DNA of 64,000 nucleotides from Sphingobium sp. V4 (GCF_029590555.1 NZ_CP081001.1:558001-622000), one strand, 5' to 3'. Counted from the first letter of the stretch, positions 49,615 to 57,571 are shown. Program-made: numbers and translations. Notes: generated by a model not told the origin, from the letters alone.

Positions 49615-50175
49615 ATGGACCCAGAAGAAATCCTCCAGCTGCTCAACGCGCAAGACATTAGCCAAGCGGAATTGGCGCGCCGCATTGGTTTGGATCAGGA
49701 TAAAATGAATAAGGCGCTGAAGGGGCGCCGCCGCATATCGGCTTCTGAGATGGATAGGATTCGTACAGTTTTGTTCCAGGGGAGGGCTGTCGCGGTTGGC
49801 CGCTCGATCCCCGTGATTGGTCAGGTAGCGGCGGGAAATTGGAAGGCGGCGATACAGCATCCGCTCGAAGCTCTGCCCGCTCCGGATGCATCTATACCGC
49901 CTTCAGCGTTTGCGTTGCGAGTTGTCGGTGATTCGATGGACCTTCTGGTAGACGACGGCGCGACCGTAATCGTAGATCCAGATGACCGCGTACTGTTCAA
50001 TAATCGCTATTACGTTGTTTTAAATGATGATGGCGAAGCCACCTTCAAGCAATTCAAATCCGACCCGGCGCGGCTCGTGCCCTGCTCCTCGAACGCATCC
50101 CATCAGGAGATCGTTCTTGGTGGCGCGCCCTTTGATGTTGTCGGACGGATAATTTGGCGCGCCGCTCGGATGTGA
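49615..50175 (+). CDS. Phage repressor, HTH plus S24 self-cleaving domain (CI-like)
   Basis: This 186-residue protein has an N-terminal helix-turn-helix (QDISQAELARRIGLDQDKMN) and a C-terminal LexA/CI-type peptidase: GQVAAGNW with the Ala-Gly cleavage site, ALRVVGDSMDLLVDDGA with the catalytic Ser, and DGEATFKQF with the catalytic Lys. It should bind the five TGCGATNATCGCA operators and be destroyed by RecA-stimulated self-cleavage during SOS. ATG 49615 is used. Its 3' end overlaps the leftward gene 50054-50395. Confidence 0.93.
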   Translation: MDPEEILQLLNAQDISQAELARRIGLDQDKMNKALKGRRRISASEMDRIRTVLFQGRAVAVGRSIPVIGQVAAGNWKAAIQHPLEALPAPDASIPPSAFALRVVGDSMDLLVDDGATVIVDPDDRVLFNNRYYVVLNDDGEATFKQFKSDPARLVPCSSNASHQEIVLGGAPFDVVGRIIWRAARM

Positions 50176-50395
50176 TGAGATCGTCTATTTGATCGTCATT
50201 CAGCCCGAGCATTTGGGGCCGGACATGCTTGCACTCAATAGCCCCTGGCACGATGTCGTAGTAAGCTCCCCATTCGTCATAGCAGCCTAGGCCGCTGTCG
50301 ATCGCGTCGCGCCTTGCAGCGGTCAGGCGCAATCTCCAAGGCCCAACGGCATTGCCAAAACTGACCACGCGAAAGGTCGGAATGGTCACCCACAT
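50054..50395 (-). CDS. Hypothetical protein antisense to repressor 3' end
   Basis: This is a 113-residue frame with a good AGGGAGA site before ATG 50395. The first 75 residues look like a real protein (TIPTFRVVSFGNAVGPWRLR, GLGCYDEWGAYYDIVPGAIE); the last 35 or so, Arg/Ser-rich, are antisense to the repressor C-terminus and are probably read-through. It ends 122 bp into the repressor gene. Function is unknown. Confidence 0.5.
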   Translation of the reverse strand: MWVTIPTFRVVSFGNAVGPWRLRLTAARRDAIDSGLGCYDEWGAYYDIVPGAIECKHVRPQMLGLNDDQIDDLITSERRAKLSVRQHQRARHQERSPDGMRSRSRARAAPGRI

Positions 50396-50470
50396 CTACG
50401 ATTCTCCCTCTGTTCATCCAAGCCGGATAAGAACAAAAGCTGAACATTTATCAACATCAGATGATTGAAT

Positions 50471-50519
50471 TGCGATAATCGCATAGTTCGTTGTTGACAG
50501 GTGTATTGCGATTATCGCA
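50471..50519. promoter_or_regulatory. Operator cluster O4-O5 (TGCGATNATCGCA)
   Basis: O4 TGCGATAATCGCA (50471-50483) and O5 TGCGATTATCGCA (50507-50519) are perfect palindromes identical to O1 or its complement. They bracket the -35 box of the rightward early promoter, 290-340 bp beyond the repressor stop. Confidence 0.9.
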
Positions 50520-50523
50520 TAGG
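50494..50523 (+). promoter_or_regulatory. Rightward early promoter overlapping operator O5
   Basis: TTGACA (50494-50499) is a consensus -35 box. CATAGG (50518-50523), 18 bp downstream, is the likely -10, the same CATAG type as at the leftward promoter. Operator O5 occupies the spacer. It would drive 50551-55582, including the integrase. Confidence 0.7.
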
Positions 50524-50550
50524 TGGCCCGTAACCAAACGGGAGGCACCA

Positions 50551-50697
50551 ATGCCCTATTCCGATTTTTCGCCCGAACAGCAGGCGGCCATGGACCGATC
50601 GCTCCAGGCTGAGGCGACCGCCTTTCTCTACATGCTGGTCTCGATCGCGGCGCTACTGCTGTCGGTCGCCCTCTTTGCCTGGGCGATCTGGGCGTGA
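50551..50697 (+). CDS. 48-residue membrane protein, first gene of right early operon
   Basis: This small protein has a helical polar N-terminus (YSDFSPEQQAAMDRSLQAEA) and one transmembrane helix (FLYMLVSIAALLLSVALFAW). A strong GGGAGG precedes ATG 50551. It is coupled to the next gene by a GTGA overlap. As the first gene under a repressed promoter it may act on the host envelope; function is unknown. Confidence 0.75.
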   Translation: MPYSDFSPEQQAAMDRSLQAEATAFLYMLVSIAALLLSVALFAWAIWA

Positions 50698-50963
50698 GCG
50701 CGCTCGACCTGCGGCCGCGCGGCCAGTCCGCGCACCTGTCATCGCTCGGCCTTGCCGGGCTGCACCTCGAAATGGTGTCGAGCCACGTCAACAGCATCGC
50801 CGGCCGCCTCGGCGGCAACCGCGACCGCTCCGAACCCAGCCTGATCGCGCAATATGATGAGGAGCTGGAAAAACAGTCCATCGCCCGCGACGCCTTCCGC
50901 GCCGAACTGGAGCGCATGACCGGCCTGCCCGCCGACCTGATCGAGCGGAGGCTGTCGCTATGA
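50694..50963 (+). CDS. Small helical early protein
   Basis: This 89-residue protein starts at GTG 50694, overlapping the previous stop. The C-terminal half is a charged helix (LIAQYDEELEKQSIARDAFR, ELERMTGLPADLIERRLSL). No family was recognised. It is coupled to the P-loop gene by ATGA. Confidence 0.65.
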   Translation: MSALDLRPRGQSAHLSSLGLAGLHLEMVSSHVNSIAGRLGGNRDRSEPSLIAQYDEELEKQSIARDAFRAELERMTGLPADLIERRLSL

Positions 50964-51250
50964 TCACGATCATCCACGGCCCGATGAGGTCGGGCAAAAC
51001 CTTCCACAAGCAGGCGTTCGCCAAGAAGTTCGACTGCACCCACATCGTGGATGACTGGCAGCCGACCATTCACGAGGTGCCGGAAGATCGCCGACTAGCG
51101 CTCACCTATCACAGCGAAAAGGAAATCCATCGCGCAATCCGCAAGGATCGGCCGAGCGCTGACGTTCGCATCATCGACATCACGACTGCACGTATGCTGA
51201 TCGGTGTCGAGCCCTACGCACCATACTGGAGCGGAGGTGCCGCCCAATGA
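50960..51250 (+). CDS. Small P-loop protein
   Basis: This 96-residue protein has a Walker A motif at residues 7-14 (GPMRSGKT) and a possible Walker B-like strand (RIIDITTARMLIG). It also contains CTHIVDDWQPTIHEVPEDRR. It looks like a minimal nucleotide-binding or kinase-like protein and is too short for a full kinase. It is coupled on both sides in the right early operon. Function is unknown. Confidence 0.7.
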   Translation: MITIIHGPMRSGKTFHKQAFAKKFDCTHIVDDWQPTIHEVPEDRRLALTYHSEKEIHRAIRKDRPSADVRIIDITTARMLIGVEPYAPYWSGGAAQ

Positions 51251-51630
51251 CCCCATTCGAACAATCGGTCGCCGACGCGATCGAGGACGCCACCGCCGCG
51301 CTGGATCACAAGGTCGGACTGGGCACGATCCGCCAGGTCGAACGCGACACGCTGGCGATGCTGATCGCCGCGGCGATCGGTCCGGGCGGAGAGGAGCGCT
51401 CCAAGGCCACCGCCGCCGCGTCCCTCGCGGCCGAGGCCGTCAACGAGCTGCTCAACTTCGCGCGCGAAGGCAACCAGCTCGACAACACCGCCTATTCCGT
51501 CTCCGTCGGCGAAAATCTGGCTGACGCCTTCCGCCTCGCGATCGATGCGCAGGGCGGGCCGGAAGACGAGCAAGAGGCGCAATTCTACGCAGCCGCGCTT
51601 CGCTATCTTGGCCGTGGGGTGGCGGCATGA
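51247..51630 (+). CDS. Hypothetical helical early protein
   Basis: This 127-residue protein is almost entirely helical and Ala/Glu-rich (FEQSVADAIEDATAALDHKV, SLAAEAVNELLNFAREGNQL). It is coupled by ATGA to the P-loop gene before it and the methyltransferase after it. No family was recognised. Confidence 0.65.
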   Translation: MTPFEQSVADAIEDATAALDHKVGLGTIRQVERDTLAMLIAAAIGPGGEERSKATAAASLAAEAVNELLNFAREGNQLDNTAYSVSVGENLADAFRLAIDAQGGPEDEQEAQFYAAALRYLGRGVAA

Positions 51631-53342
51631 AGCACGCCCTCCTCATCGACGCCGAACGCACCGTCGCAACGCGCGACTGGAACGATGGCATCATCGTCGA
51701 CAATTTCGCTGGCGGCGGCGGCGCCTCGACCGGGATCGAGCTGGCGCTGCGCCGTCAGGTCGACGTCGCCGTCAACCATGATCCGGAGGCCGTGGCAATG
51801 CACGCGGCGAACCATCCGGGCACGCGGCATTTTTGCCAGAGCGTATGGGCCGTGGATCCGCTGGAGGCCGTGACGATCGACGGCAAGCCGCGTCCCGTGC
51901 GCCTCGCCTGGTACTCGCCCGACTGCAAGCATTTCAGCAAGGCGAAGGGTGGCAAGCCCGTCGCGAAGAACATCCGCGACCTTGCATGGGTCGTGCATCA
52001 CTGGATCGACCGGCTCGGCCCGATGCTGCGCCCGGCGATCATCATGCTGGAAAATGTCGAGGAGTTCCTGACATGGGGACCGCTGCTGGATGACGGCCGC
52101 CCTTGCCCGGTCGGAAAGGGGAAGGAGTTCGACCGCTTCGTCGCGAAATTCCGTCGCGCCGGCTATCGCGTGGAATGGAAGGTCATGTCCGCCTGCGACT
52201 ATGGTGCGCCGACATCGCGCAAGCGCCTCTTCATGATCGCGCGATGCGACGGTCAGAAGATCGCCTGGCCCAAGCCCACGCACGGCAAGCCCGGCACGCC
52301 GAAGGTCTCCAGCGGCCAGCTGCTGCCATGGCGCACAGCGGCTGACATTATCGACTGGTCAATTCCCTGCCCGTCGATCTTCGAGCGAGCGCGGCCGCTG
52401 AAGGACGCCACTTGCCGCCGCATCGCCGCTGGCATCATGCGCTATGTCATCAATGCGCCCCATCCATTCATCGTGCCCGTTTGCAATGGCAACTGGGGAG
52501 CCGAGCGCGTCTATCCGGGGAGCGACCCACTGCGCACCATCACCACGGCGAAGGGCGGCGAATTCGCCGTTGTTGCCCCAACGCTGATCCAGACTGGCTA
52601 TGGTGAGCGGAAAGGGCAGGCGCCGCGCGTGCCCGGCTTGGACAAGCCGCTGGGCGTGGCCGTCGCCAGCGGCATCAAACATGCGCTGGTCACTGCGCAC
52701 GTCATGACGATGCGCAACAGCGGCAAGCCCCACACGGCGGCGGATGAACCGACGCACACAATCACCGCAGGCGGCGCGCATCAATATCTGGTCGCCGCCT
52801 TCATGGCCCAGCACAATGGCGGCATGATCGGTCGCGATGCCACGGCGCCCCTGTCGACGATCGTCCATCGCGGCACCCAGCAGAACCTTGTGGCCAGCCA
52901 CATCGTCAAACTGCGGGGCACATCGAAAGACGGCCAGCCCAGCGACATGCCGCTGCACACCATAAGCGCGGGCGGGCTGCACCATGCCGAGGTCCGCGCC
53001 TTCTTGGTCAAATATTACGGCAATGAGCAGGACGGCCATGGACTGGGCGGCCCACTGGGCGCGGTCACGACAAAGGATCGGTTCGGTCTGGTGACGGTAA
53101 CGATCGAGGGCGAGGAATATGCCATCGTCGATATCGGCATGCGCATGCTCTCCCCGCGCGAGCTGTTCAATGCGCAAGGCTTCCCGCCGGAATACATCAT
53201 CGAACTGGACGTGAACGGCCGCCCGCTCACCAAGACGGCGCAGGTCCGCATGTGCGGCAACAGCGTCTCCCCCGTCATGGCCGAAGCGCTCGCCCGCGCG
53301 AACGTCGCCAACGACGACGAAGCGGAAAGGATCGCGGCATGA
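51627..53342 (+). CDS. C5-cytosine DNA methyltransferase with internal repeat block
   Basis: This is a 571-residue enzyme. Motif I is VDNFAGGGGASTGIELAL. Motif IV is WYSPDCKHFSKAKGG, where the usual PC dipeptide is DC but the catalytic Cys is kept. Motif VI is IIMLENVEEF and motif VIII is APTSRKRLFMIAR. The C-terminal motifs IX-X are MLSPRELFNAQGFPPEY and QVRMCGNSVSPVMAEALA. Between them, residues about 299-490 consist of six imperfect repeats of about 35 residues with the core P-L-x-T-I-x-x-G-x-x-x-x-L-V. It probably modifies phage DNA against host restriction. Confidence 0.92.
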   Translation: MKHALLIDAERTVATRDWNDGIIVDNFAGGGGASTGIELALRRQVDVAVNHDPEAVAMHAANHPGTRHFCQSVWAVDPLEAVTIDGKPRPVRLAWYSPDCKHFSKAKGGKPVAKNIRDLAWVVHHWIDRLGPMLRPAIIMLENVEEFLTWGPLLDDGRPCPVGKGKEFDRFVAKFRRAGYRVEWKVMSACDYGAPTSRKRLFMIARCDGQKIAWPKPTHGKPGTPKVSSGQLLPWRTAADIIDWSIPCPSIFERARPLKDATCRRIAAGIMRYVINAPHPFIVPVCNGNWGAERVYPGSDPLRTITTAKGGEFAVVAPTLIQTGYGERKGQAPRVPGLDKPLGVAVASGIKHALVTAHVMTMRNSGKPHTAADEPTHTITAGGAHQYLVAAFMAQHNGGMIGRDATAPLSTIVHRGTQQNLVASHIVKLRGTSKDGQPSDMPLHTISAGGLHHAEVRAFLVKYYGNEQDGHGLGGPLGAVTTKDRFGLVTVTIEGEEYAIVDIGMRMLSPRELFNAQGFPPEYIIELDVNGRPLTKTAQVRMCGNSVSPVMAEALARANVANDDEAERIAA

Positions 53343-53848
53343 GCGGGCTCGATCGCTACACCGAACTGGCCGACGAGGCCGCCGCCGCCGTCGCGCGTCG
53401 CGAGGCCCAATATCCCGCGCTGGTGAAAGCTGGCAAGCTGTCGGCCGACCAGGCCGCGCAGGAGACGCGCGTGTGGCGGGCCATAGCAGCCGACTGGCAC
53501 TGGGTTGTGACGCTTGAGAGGCGCGCCGCCGAGCCGGTGACGCTGGCGGAGAAAGTCGGGGCGCTGGAGGAAAGCGTGCGCCGTGCCGAACGCGCGATGC
53601 GCAAGGCCTTCGCCGCCGCCGACAGCAGCGTGCGGGAGGCATGGCGCCGGGACATGCCCATGGCTGAGATCGCGACCCGCTATGGCGAGGCGGCTATGCC
53701 ATTCTTCGCCGAGTGGGATCGCTATTGGTGCTTCGCGGATCTGCTCAAATGGTATCTACGCGACCTGCCCGGCAGCGATCTGCCCGGCATCGCCCATTAT
53801 GTCGAAAGGCATATCGGCGCCCAGCGTCGGGCGAGGGTGGCGGCATGA
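53339..53848 (+). CDS. Hypothetical helical protein of right early operon
   Basis: This 169-residue protein starts at ATG 53339, overlapping the methyltransferase stop. It contains ELADEAAAAVARREAQYPAL, ETRVWRAIAADWHWVV and MPMAEIATRYGEAAMPFFAE. The WRAIAADW segment occurs in small phage proteins near methyltransferases (from memory). Function is unknown. Confidence 0.65.
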   Translation: MSGLDRYTELADEAAAAVARREAQYPALVKAGKLSADQAAQETRVWRAIAADWHWVVTLERRAAEPVTLAEKVGALEESVRRAERAMRKAFAAADSSVREAWRRDMPMAEIATRYGEAAMPFFAEWDRYWCFADLLKWYLRDLPGSDLPGIAHYVERHIGAQRRARVAA

Positions 53849-54057
53849 ACGCCCCGGTCCGCATCACCAGAGCGGCCGACCCAGCCATGATCGCCTTCGC
53901 TGAAGCCCTTGCGCGTGTGCAGGTTGCGAGAGACATTGCCGCCCTTCGTGCCGCGCGCCAACAGCCGGCCGCGCGCGGCCTGAATGGAGATAGCAATGCG
54001 GACGGTCATCTACGCCCGGTTCAGTCACGAAAACCAGAACCCCCGGTCCACGGCTGA
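53845..54057 (+). CDS. Small protein overlapping integrase start
   Basis: This 70-residue protein begins MNAPVRITRAADPAMIAFAE and continues RVQVARDIAALRAARQQPAA. The last 20 residues overlap the integrase 5' end in another frame. Small basic proteins just upstream of serine integrases can be recombination directionality factors, but there is no HTH evidence here. It is coupled to the previous gene by ATGA. Confidence 0.6.
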   Translation: MNAPVRITRAADPAMIAFAEALARVQVARDIAALRAARQQPAARGLNGDSNADGHLRPVQSRKPEPPVHG

Positions 54058-55582
54058 CCAGATAGCGCTCTGCCGCGAGCGTGCCGACCGGGAAGGCTGG
54101 CAGATCGTAGGCACATTCGAGGACGCCGCCATTTCCGGCGCCGCCGGCATCGGTGAGGATCAGCGCCCCGGCCTGAACGCCATGATGCGCATGGTCGAGT
54201 CGGGCGGCGTCGACCAGGTGCTGGCGGAATCGACCGACCGCATCGCCCGCCATGTCGCCGACGCGCACAATCTGCGCGAGCGCATGGAATTTGCCGGTGC
54301 CCGCCTGTTCACCCTCTTCGACGGTACCGTTACCCCGATGATCGGGCTGGTGAAGGGCTTCATGGATGCCCAGTTCCGCACCGATCTGGCCAAGAGGGTC
54401 AGGCGCGGTCAGGTCGGAACGGTGAAGCAAGGCCGCGCCAGTGGCGGCATCCCCTACGGCTATGTCCAGGCGAACAGGCTGGACGACAAGGGCGGGGTGA
54501 TCCGTGGCCTCCGCGAAATCGATCCTGACAAGGCCGCGATCGTCGTCCGCATCTTCACCGAATATGCGCGGGGCAAGAGCCCCTTCGCCATCGCCACCGA
54601 CCTCAACGCGGATGGCGTGCCCGGTCCGCGCGGCAAACTATGGTACAGCACCGCTCTCTATGGCGAGAAGAACCACAAGCGGGGCATCTTGCGGAATGAA
54701 ATCTACATCGGCGTGCTGACCTATGGCCGCAGCCGGCAGGTGGTAAATCCGCAGACCCGTCGCCGCCTGATGCGCCACAATAGCGAAGAGGATGTGCTGC
54801 GCGTCCCGGTGCCAGATATGCGCATCATCGATGACGACCTGTGGCAGAAGGTGCAGGATCAGCTGGAGGCCAACAGCACCACAACGCCGCACCGGGCGCG
54901 CCGGCCGAAGCATATACTGTCAGGTATCGCCGTTTGCGGCGTCTGCGGTGCCAATTATGTACTGAAGTCGGGCACGCACTGGGGTTGCAGCGTCAAGAAA
55001 TATGGCGGCGCCTGCACCAATGGCCGGCTCATCAGCACCGAGGATTTTGAAAGGCGCGTCCTCGCCGATCTGAAATCCGGGATGCTCGCGCCGGACGTCG
55101 TCAGCGCCTATGTGCGCGAGTATCACCGCGACTTCGCCCGCGCTGCCGCCGACCTGGGCCGCGATCGAGGCAAGATCGAGCGAAAGCTGGAGGATGCGAA
55201 GCGCCGCAAGGAGCGCCTGCTGACAGCTTTTGCCGAAGGGGGCAGTGAGTTTGCGGAGATCCGCGACCTGCTCACCAAGGCGCGAGCCGACTTCGACCAG
55301 CTAACGCGCGAGTTGGCGAACATGGACGCGGTGCCGACCGTCCTGACACTCCATCCGCACATGGAGGAAGTCTACCGCCGACAGGTCGAGGAACTGGAAC
55401 AGGCCCTGTCCGCGCCGGAGGCAAAGCTGGAGGCTGTCCCGCGCTTGCGCGCCATGCTCGCCCGCGTCGTGGTGCATCCCAACCTCGAAAAGAAGCGTGG
55501 CGTCATCGTCGAAGTCGTGCGCCAGATGGACGAAATCCTGTCGCTCGCAACCGGAACAGTCCGCCTTTCACAATTACGCTAA
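53996..55582 (+). CDS. Large serine recombinase (phage integrase)
   Basis: This 528-residue protein starts at ATG 53996 (GGAG 6 bp upstream). The N-terminal resolvase domain has VIYARFSHENQ (Ser10 the nucleophile) and LAESTDRIARHVADAHNLRE. A recombinase domain follows (GGIPYGYVQANRL, IVVRIFTEYARGKSPFAIAT, GILRNEIYIGVLTYGRS), then a zinc ribbon (CGVCGANYVLKSG, WGCS and GACTN) and a C-terminal coiled coil (about residues 380-450). It inserts and excises the prophage. The stop codon is 4 bp from the right attachment core. Confidence 0.96.
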   Translation: MRTVIYARFSHENQNPRSTADQIALCRERADREGWQIVGTFEDAAISGAAGIGEDQRPGLNAMMRMVESGGVDQVLAESTDRIARHVADAHNLRERMEFAGARLFTLFDGTVTPMIGLVKGFMDAQFRTDLAKRVRRGQVGTVKQGRASGGIPYGYVQANRLDDKGGVIRGLREIDPDKAAIVVRIFTEYARGKSPFAIATDLNADGVPGPRGKLWYSTALYGEKNHKRGILRNEIYIGVLTYGRSRQVVNPQTRRRLMRHNSEEDVLRVPVPDMRIIDDDLWQKVQDQLEANSTTTPHRARRPKHILSGIAVCGVCGANYVLKSGTHWGCSVKKYGGACTNGRLISTEDFERRVLADLKSGMLAPDVVSAYVREYHRDFARAAADLGRDRGKIERKLEDAKRRKERLLTAFAEGGSEFAEIRDLLTKARADFDQLTRELANMDAVPTVLTLHPHMEEVYRRQVEELEQALSAPEAKLEAVPRLRAMLARVVVHPNLEKKRGVIVEVVRQMDEILSLATGTVRLSQLR

Positions 55583-55585
55583 TGC

Positions 55586-55597
55586 ACCGTGTCTTTC
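55586..55597 (-). other. Right prophage/host junction (attR core region)
   Basis: The minus strand reads GAAAGACACGGT, the counterpart of GAGAGTCATGGC at attL. Left of it is the phage integrase; right of it is the N-terminal glycosyltransferase fragment. Confidence 0.7.
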
Positions 55598-56227
55598 CGC
55601 AAACTCGTCTCCATAATGATTGGCAACCGCGCGGGAGAACCAGCCGCCCCGCCCGGGCAACGGCAGGACCGGCAATTGCACCAGGTCGAAGCGGTCGATC
55701 ATGAAATCATAAAGGCGGATTTCGTCAGCGTGCACGACGTCCTCGGCATCATGCAGCACGACCGCCTTGTAGCGGAATCGACTCGCTGCTTCCTCCGCCA
55801 GCATGGCGCGCCAGAGCAGGTTGAGGCAGTCCGCCTTGGTCGTGGGGCCGGGCCTGTCGTTAATCGCGAGCATCAGGCGCGGATCGTCCTGCGCCAGCGC
55901 GGCGACCGCGTCGATCGTCGCCGGGTCGTTAGGATAGGCGCCGATGAAGATGCGATATGGCGCATCGCCCCAGCGGCTCAGCGCATGGCGCAGCATCGGG
56001 GCGATCACCCCCGATTCCTGCCATGCGGGGACGAAGACGGCGATCCTGCCCGGACGGGAGGATGCGGGCAGGGTGGTCGTGGTCATCCGTGAATGACGCG
56101 CATAGACGGTCAGGTCGCGCCACGTCTTTCGCAGGAGAAAGAGGATGTCGACGAGGAGATCGTCCAGCCCGCCGAGCGCAAAGCCGGCGGCCGCGAACAG
56201 CAGCAACTCATGGTGCAGCGCGGCCAT
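55589..56227 (-). pseudogene. N-terminal part of NfrB-like family 2 glycosyltransferase (disrupted)
   Basis: This is 213 codons from ATG 56227 (MAALHHELLLFAAAGFALGG). There is an N-terminal membrane helix with the conserved GGLDDLLVD motif, a second hydrophobic stretch, then the GT2 core: RIAVFVPAWQESGVIAPMLR, DRPGPTTKADCLN and VVLHDAEDVVHADEI (the DxD-type metal site), ending NHYGDEFAERH at the prophage edge. In the lysogen the frame runs 5 codons into phage DNA (GALA then stop). With 12280-12305 and 8938-9646 it forms one 457-residue protein. NfrB-type enzymes make or export surface polysaccharide. Confidence 0.92.
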
Positions 56228-56353
56228 GACGGCAACAAACACATCCCCCAAAGGCTTGACCCCCAATGCCTTGTCGGGGACAGGATGGCATTATTGCATG
56301 GCGCTTCCAAGTCTTAGGCTTGAGCGAGGCGCGCCGAAGGAGGAATTTTCCGC

Positions 56354-57571
56354 ATGTCAGGTCGCCCCCAGTCGGCGCTTCGCGATTTTCTGACGGGTGA
56401 GACCGGCGGCGCGGTCCTGCTGATCCTGGCGGCGGCCGCAGCGCTGCTGCTCGCCAATCTGCCGGGGCCGTCCGGTCATTTCTATCATGATCTGATCCAT
56501 GCGGAACTCGGCCCCACCTTGTCGCCGAAATTGGGGCCGATGACGGTTCATCTGTGGATCAATGACGGGCTGATGGCGATCTTCTTTCTGGTCGTCGGTC
56601 TGGAGATCAAGCGGGAGTTTCTGGATGGCGGGCTTTCGACATGGGACCGACGCCGACTGCCGATCGTGGCGGCGGTTGCCGGCATGGCCGGTCCGGCACT
56701 GATCTATCTGGCGCTTACGATGGCGCGTCCGCAACTGGTCAATGGATGGGCCATTCCCGCCGCCACGGACATCGCTTTTGCCATCGGCGTGCTGGCACTG
56801 CTCGGCAGTCGCGTCCCTGCTTCGCTCAAATTGTTCCTGACGGCGGTGGCGATCGTCGACGACATGGGCGCGGTCGCGATCATCGCCCTATTCTATACCA
56901 AGGGCCTGGACCTGGCGGCGCTCGCAGGCGCGGCTGGCATTCTGGCCGCCCTATATTGTCTCAATCGCGCCGGCGTGCGGTCGCTTGCGCCCTATCTCCT
57001 CGGCTTTGCCTGCCTCTGGTATCTGACTCTTCTGTCGGGTGTTCATGCCACGGTCGCGGGCGTTCTGGCCGCGATGACGGTGCCGATCCGTTGTACGCCC
57101 GGAGCGCCGGACGCGCCCGACAGTCCGCTGCACCGACTGGAACATGCCGTCCATCCGTGGAGCGCCTACGCCATCATTCCCCTGTTCGGGTTCGTGAACA
57201 GCGGACTGGCGTTGAACCGTGAGATGTTGGTCGCCCTGACTACTCCTTTGCCGCTGGGTGTGGGGCTTGGCCTGTTCCTGGGCAAGCAATTCGGTGTGTT
57301 CGGTGCTATCTGGGTATCGACGCGCCTCGGCATTGCCGAGCGGCCAGCCGGCGCGAGTTGGGGGCAGGTCTATGGCATGGCCGTGTTGTGCGGGATCGGC
57401 TTCACCATGAGCCTGTTTATCGGCGCGCTCGCCTTTCCCGACGACCCGTTGCTCGTGGAAGAGGCGAAGGGCGGTGTCCTGATGGGGTCGCTGCTCTCGG
57501 CCCTTGCCGGCTTCGCCATTCTGCGCTGGATCGCCCCGGTGGCGCGACGTGCTGTCCAGAACCCCGATTAA
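56354..57571 (+). CDS. nhaA: Na+/H+ antiporter NhaA
   Basis: This 405-residue inner-membrane antiporter is preceded by AAGGAGG. It has about 12 helices. Diagnostic parts are TVHLWINDGLMAIFFLVVGL, IPAATDIAFAIGVLALLGSR (discontinuous helix IV), LFLTAVAIVDDMGAVAIIAL with the paired Asp residues that bind Na+/H+, and CGIGFTMSLFIGALAFP. It exports sodium in exchange for protons at alkaline pH. It is transcribed away from the glycosyltransferase N-terminal fragment; the 126-bp gap holds both promoters. Confidence 0.97.
   Translation: MSGRPQSALRDFLTGETGGAVLLILAAAAALLLANLPGPSGHFYHDLIHAELGPTLSPKLGPMTVHLWINDGLMAIFFLVVGLEIKREFLDGGLSTWDRRRLPIVAAVAGMAGPALIYLALTMARPQLVNGWAIPAATDIAFAIGVLALLGSRVPASLKLFLTAVAIVDDMGAVAIIALFYTKGLDLAALAGAAGILAALYCLNRAGVRSLAPYLLGFACLWYLTLLSGVHATVAGVLAAMTVPIRCTPGAPDAPDSPLHRLEHAVHPWSAYAIIPLFGFVNSGLALNREMLVALTTPLPLGVGLGLFLGKQFGVFGAIWVSTRLGIAERPAGASWGQVYGMAVLCGIGFTMSLFIGALAFPDDPLLVEEAKGGVLMGSLLSALAGFAILRWIAPVARRAVQNPD

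Larger units (their letters stand above)
12306..55588. mobile_element. Intact-looking 43.3-kb siphovirus-type prophage with serine integrase
   Basis: The borders are defined by reconstruction of the interrupted host gene and by the integrase lying at the right end. The prophage contains complete modules: accessory, lysis, tail, head, packaging, replication, immunity and integration. No module gene is visibly broken. Head genes are HK97-like (portal, protease, capsid with N-terminal scaffold domain), tail genes are lambda-like (tape measure, G/G-T frameshift), and replication uses a primase-polymerase/SF3 helicase. Late genes run leftward. The right early operon runs rightward into the integrase. 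It is likely inducible by DNA damage, because the repressor is of the self-cleaving type. Confidence 0.93.
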
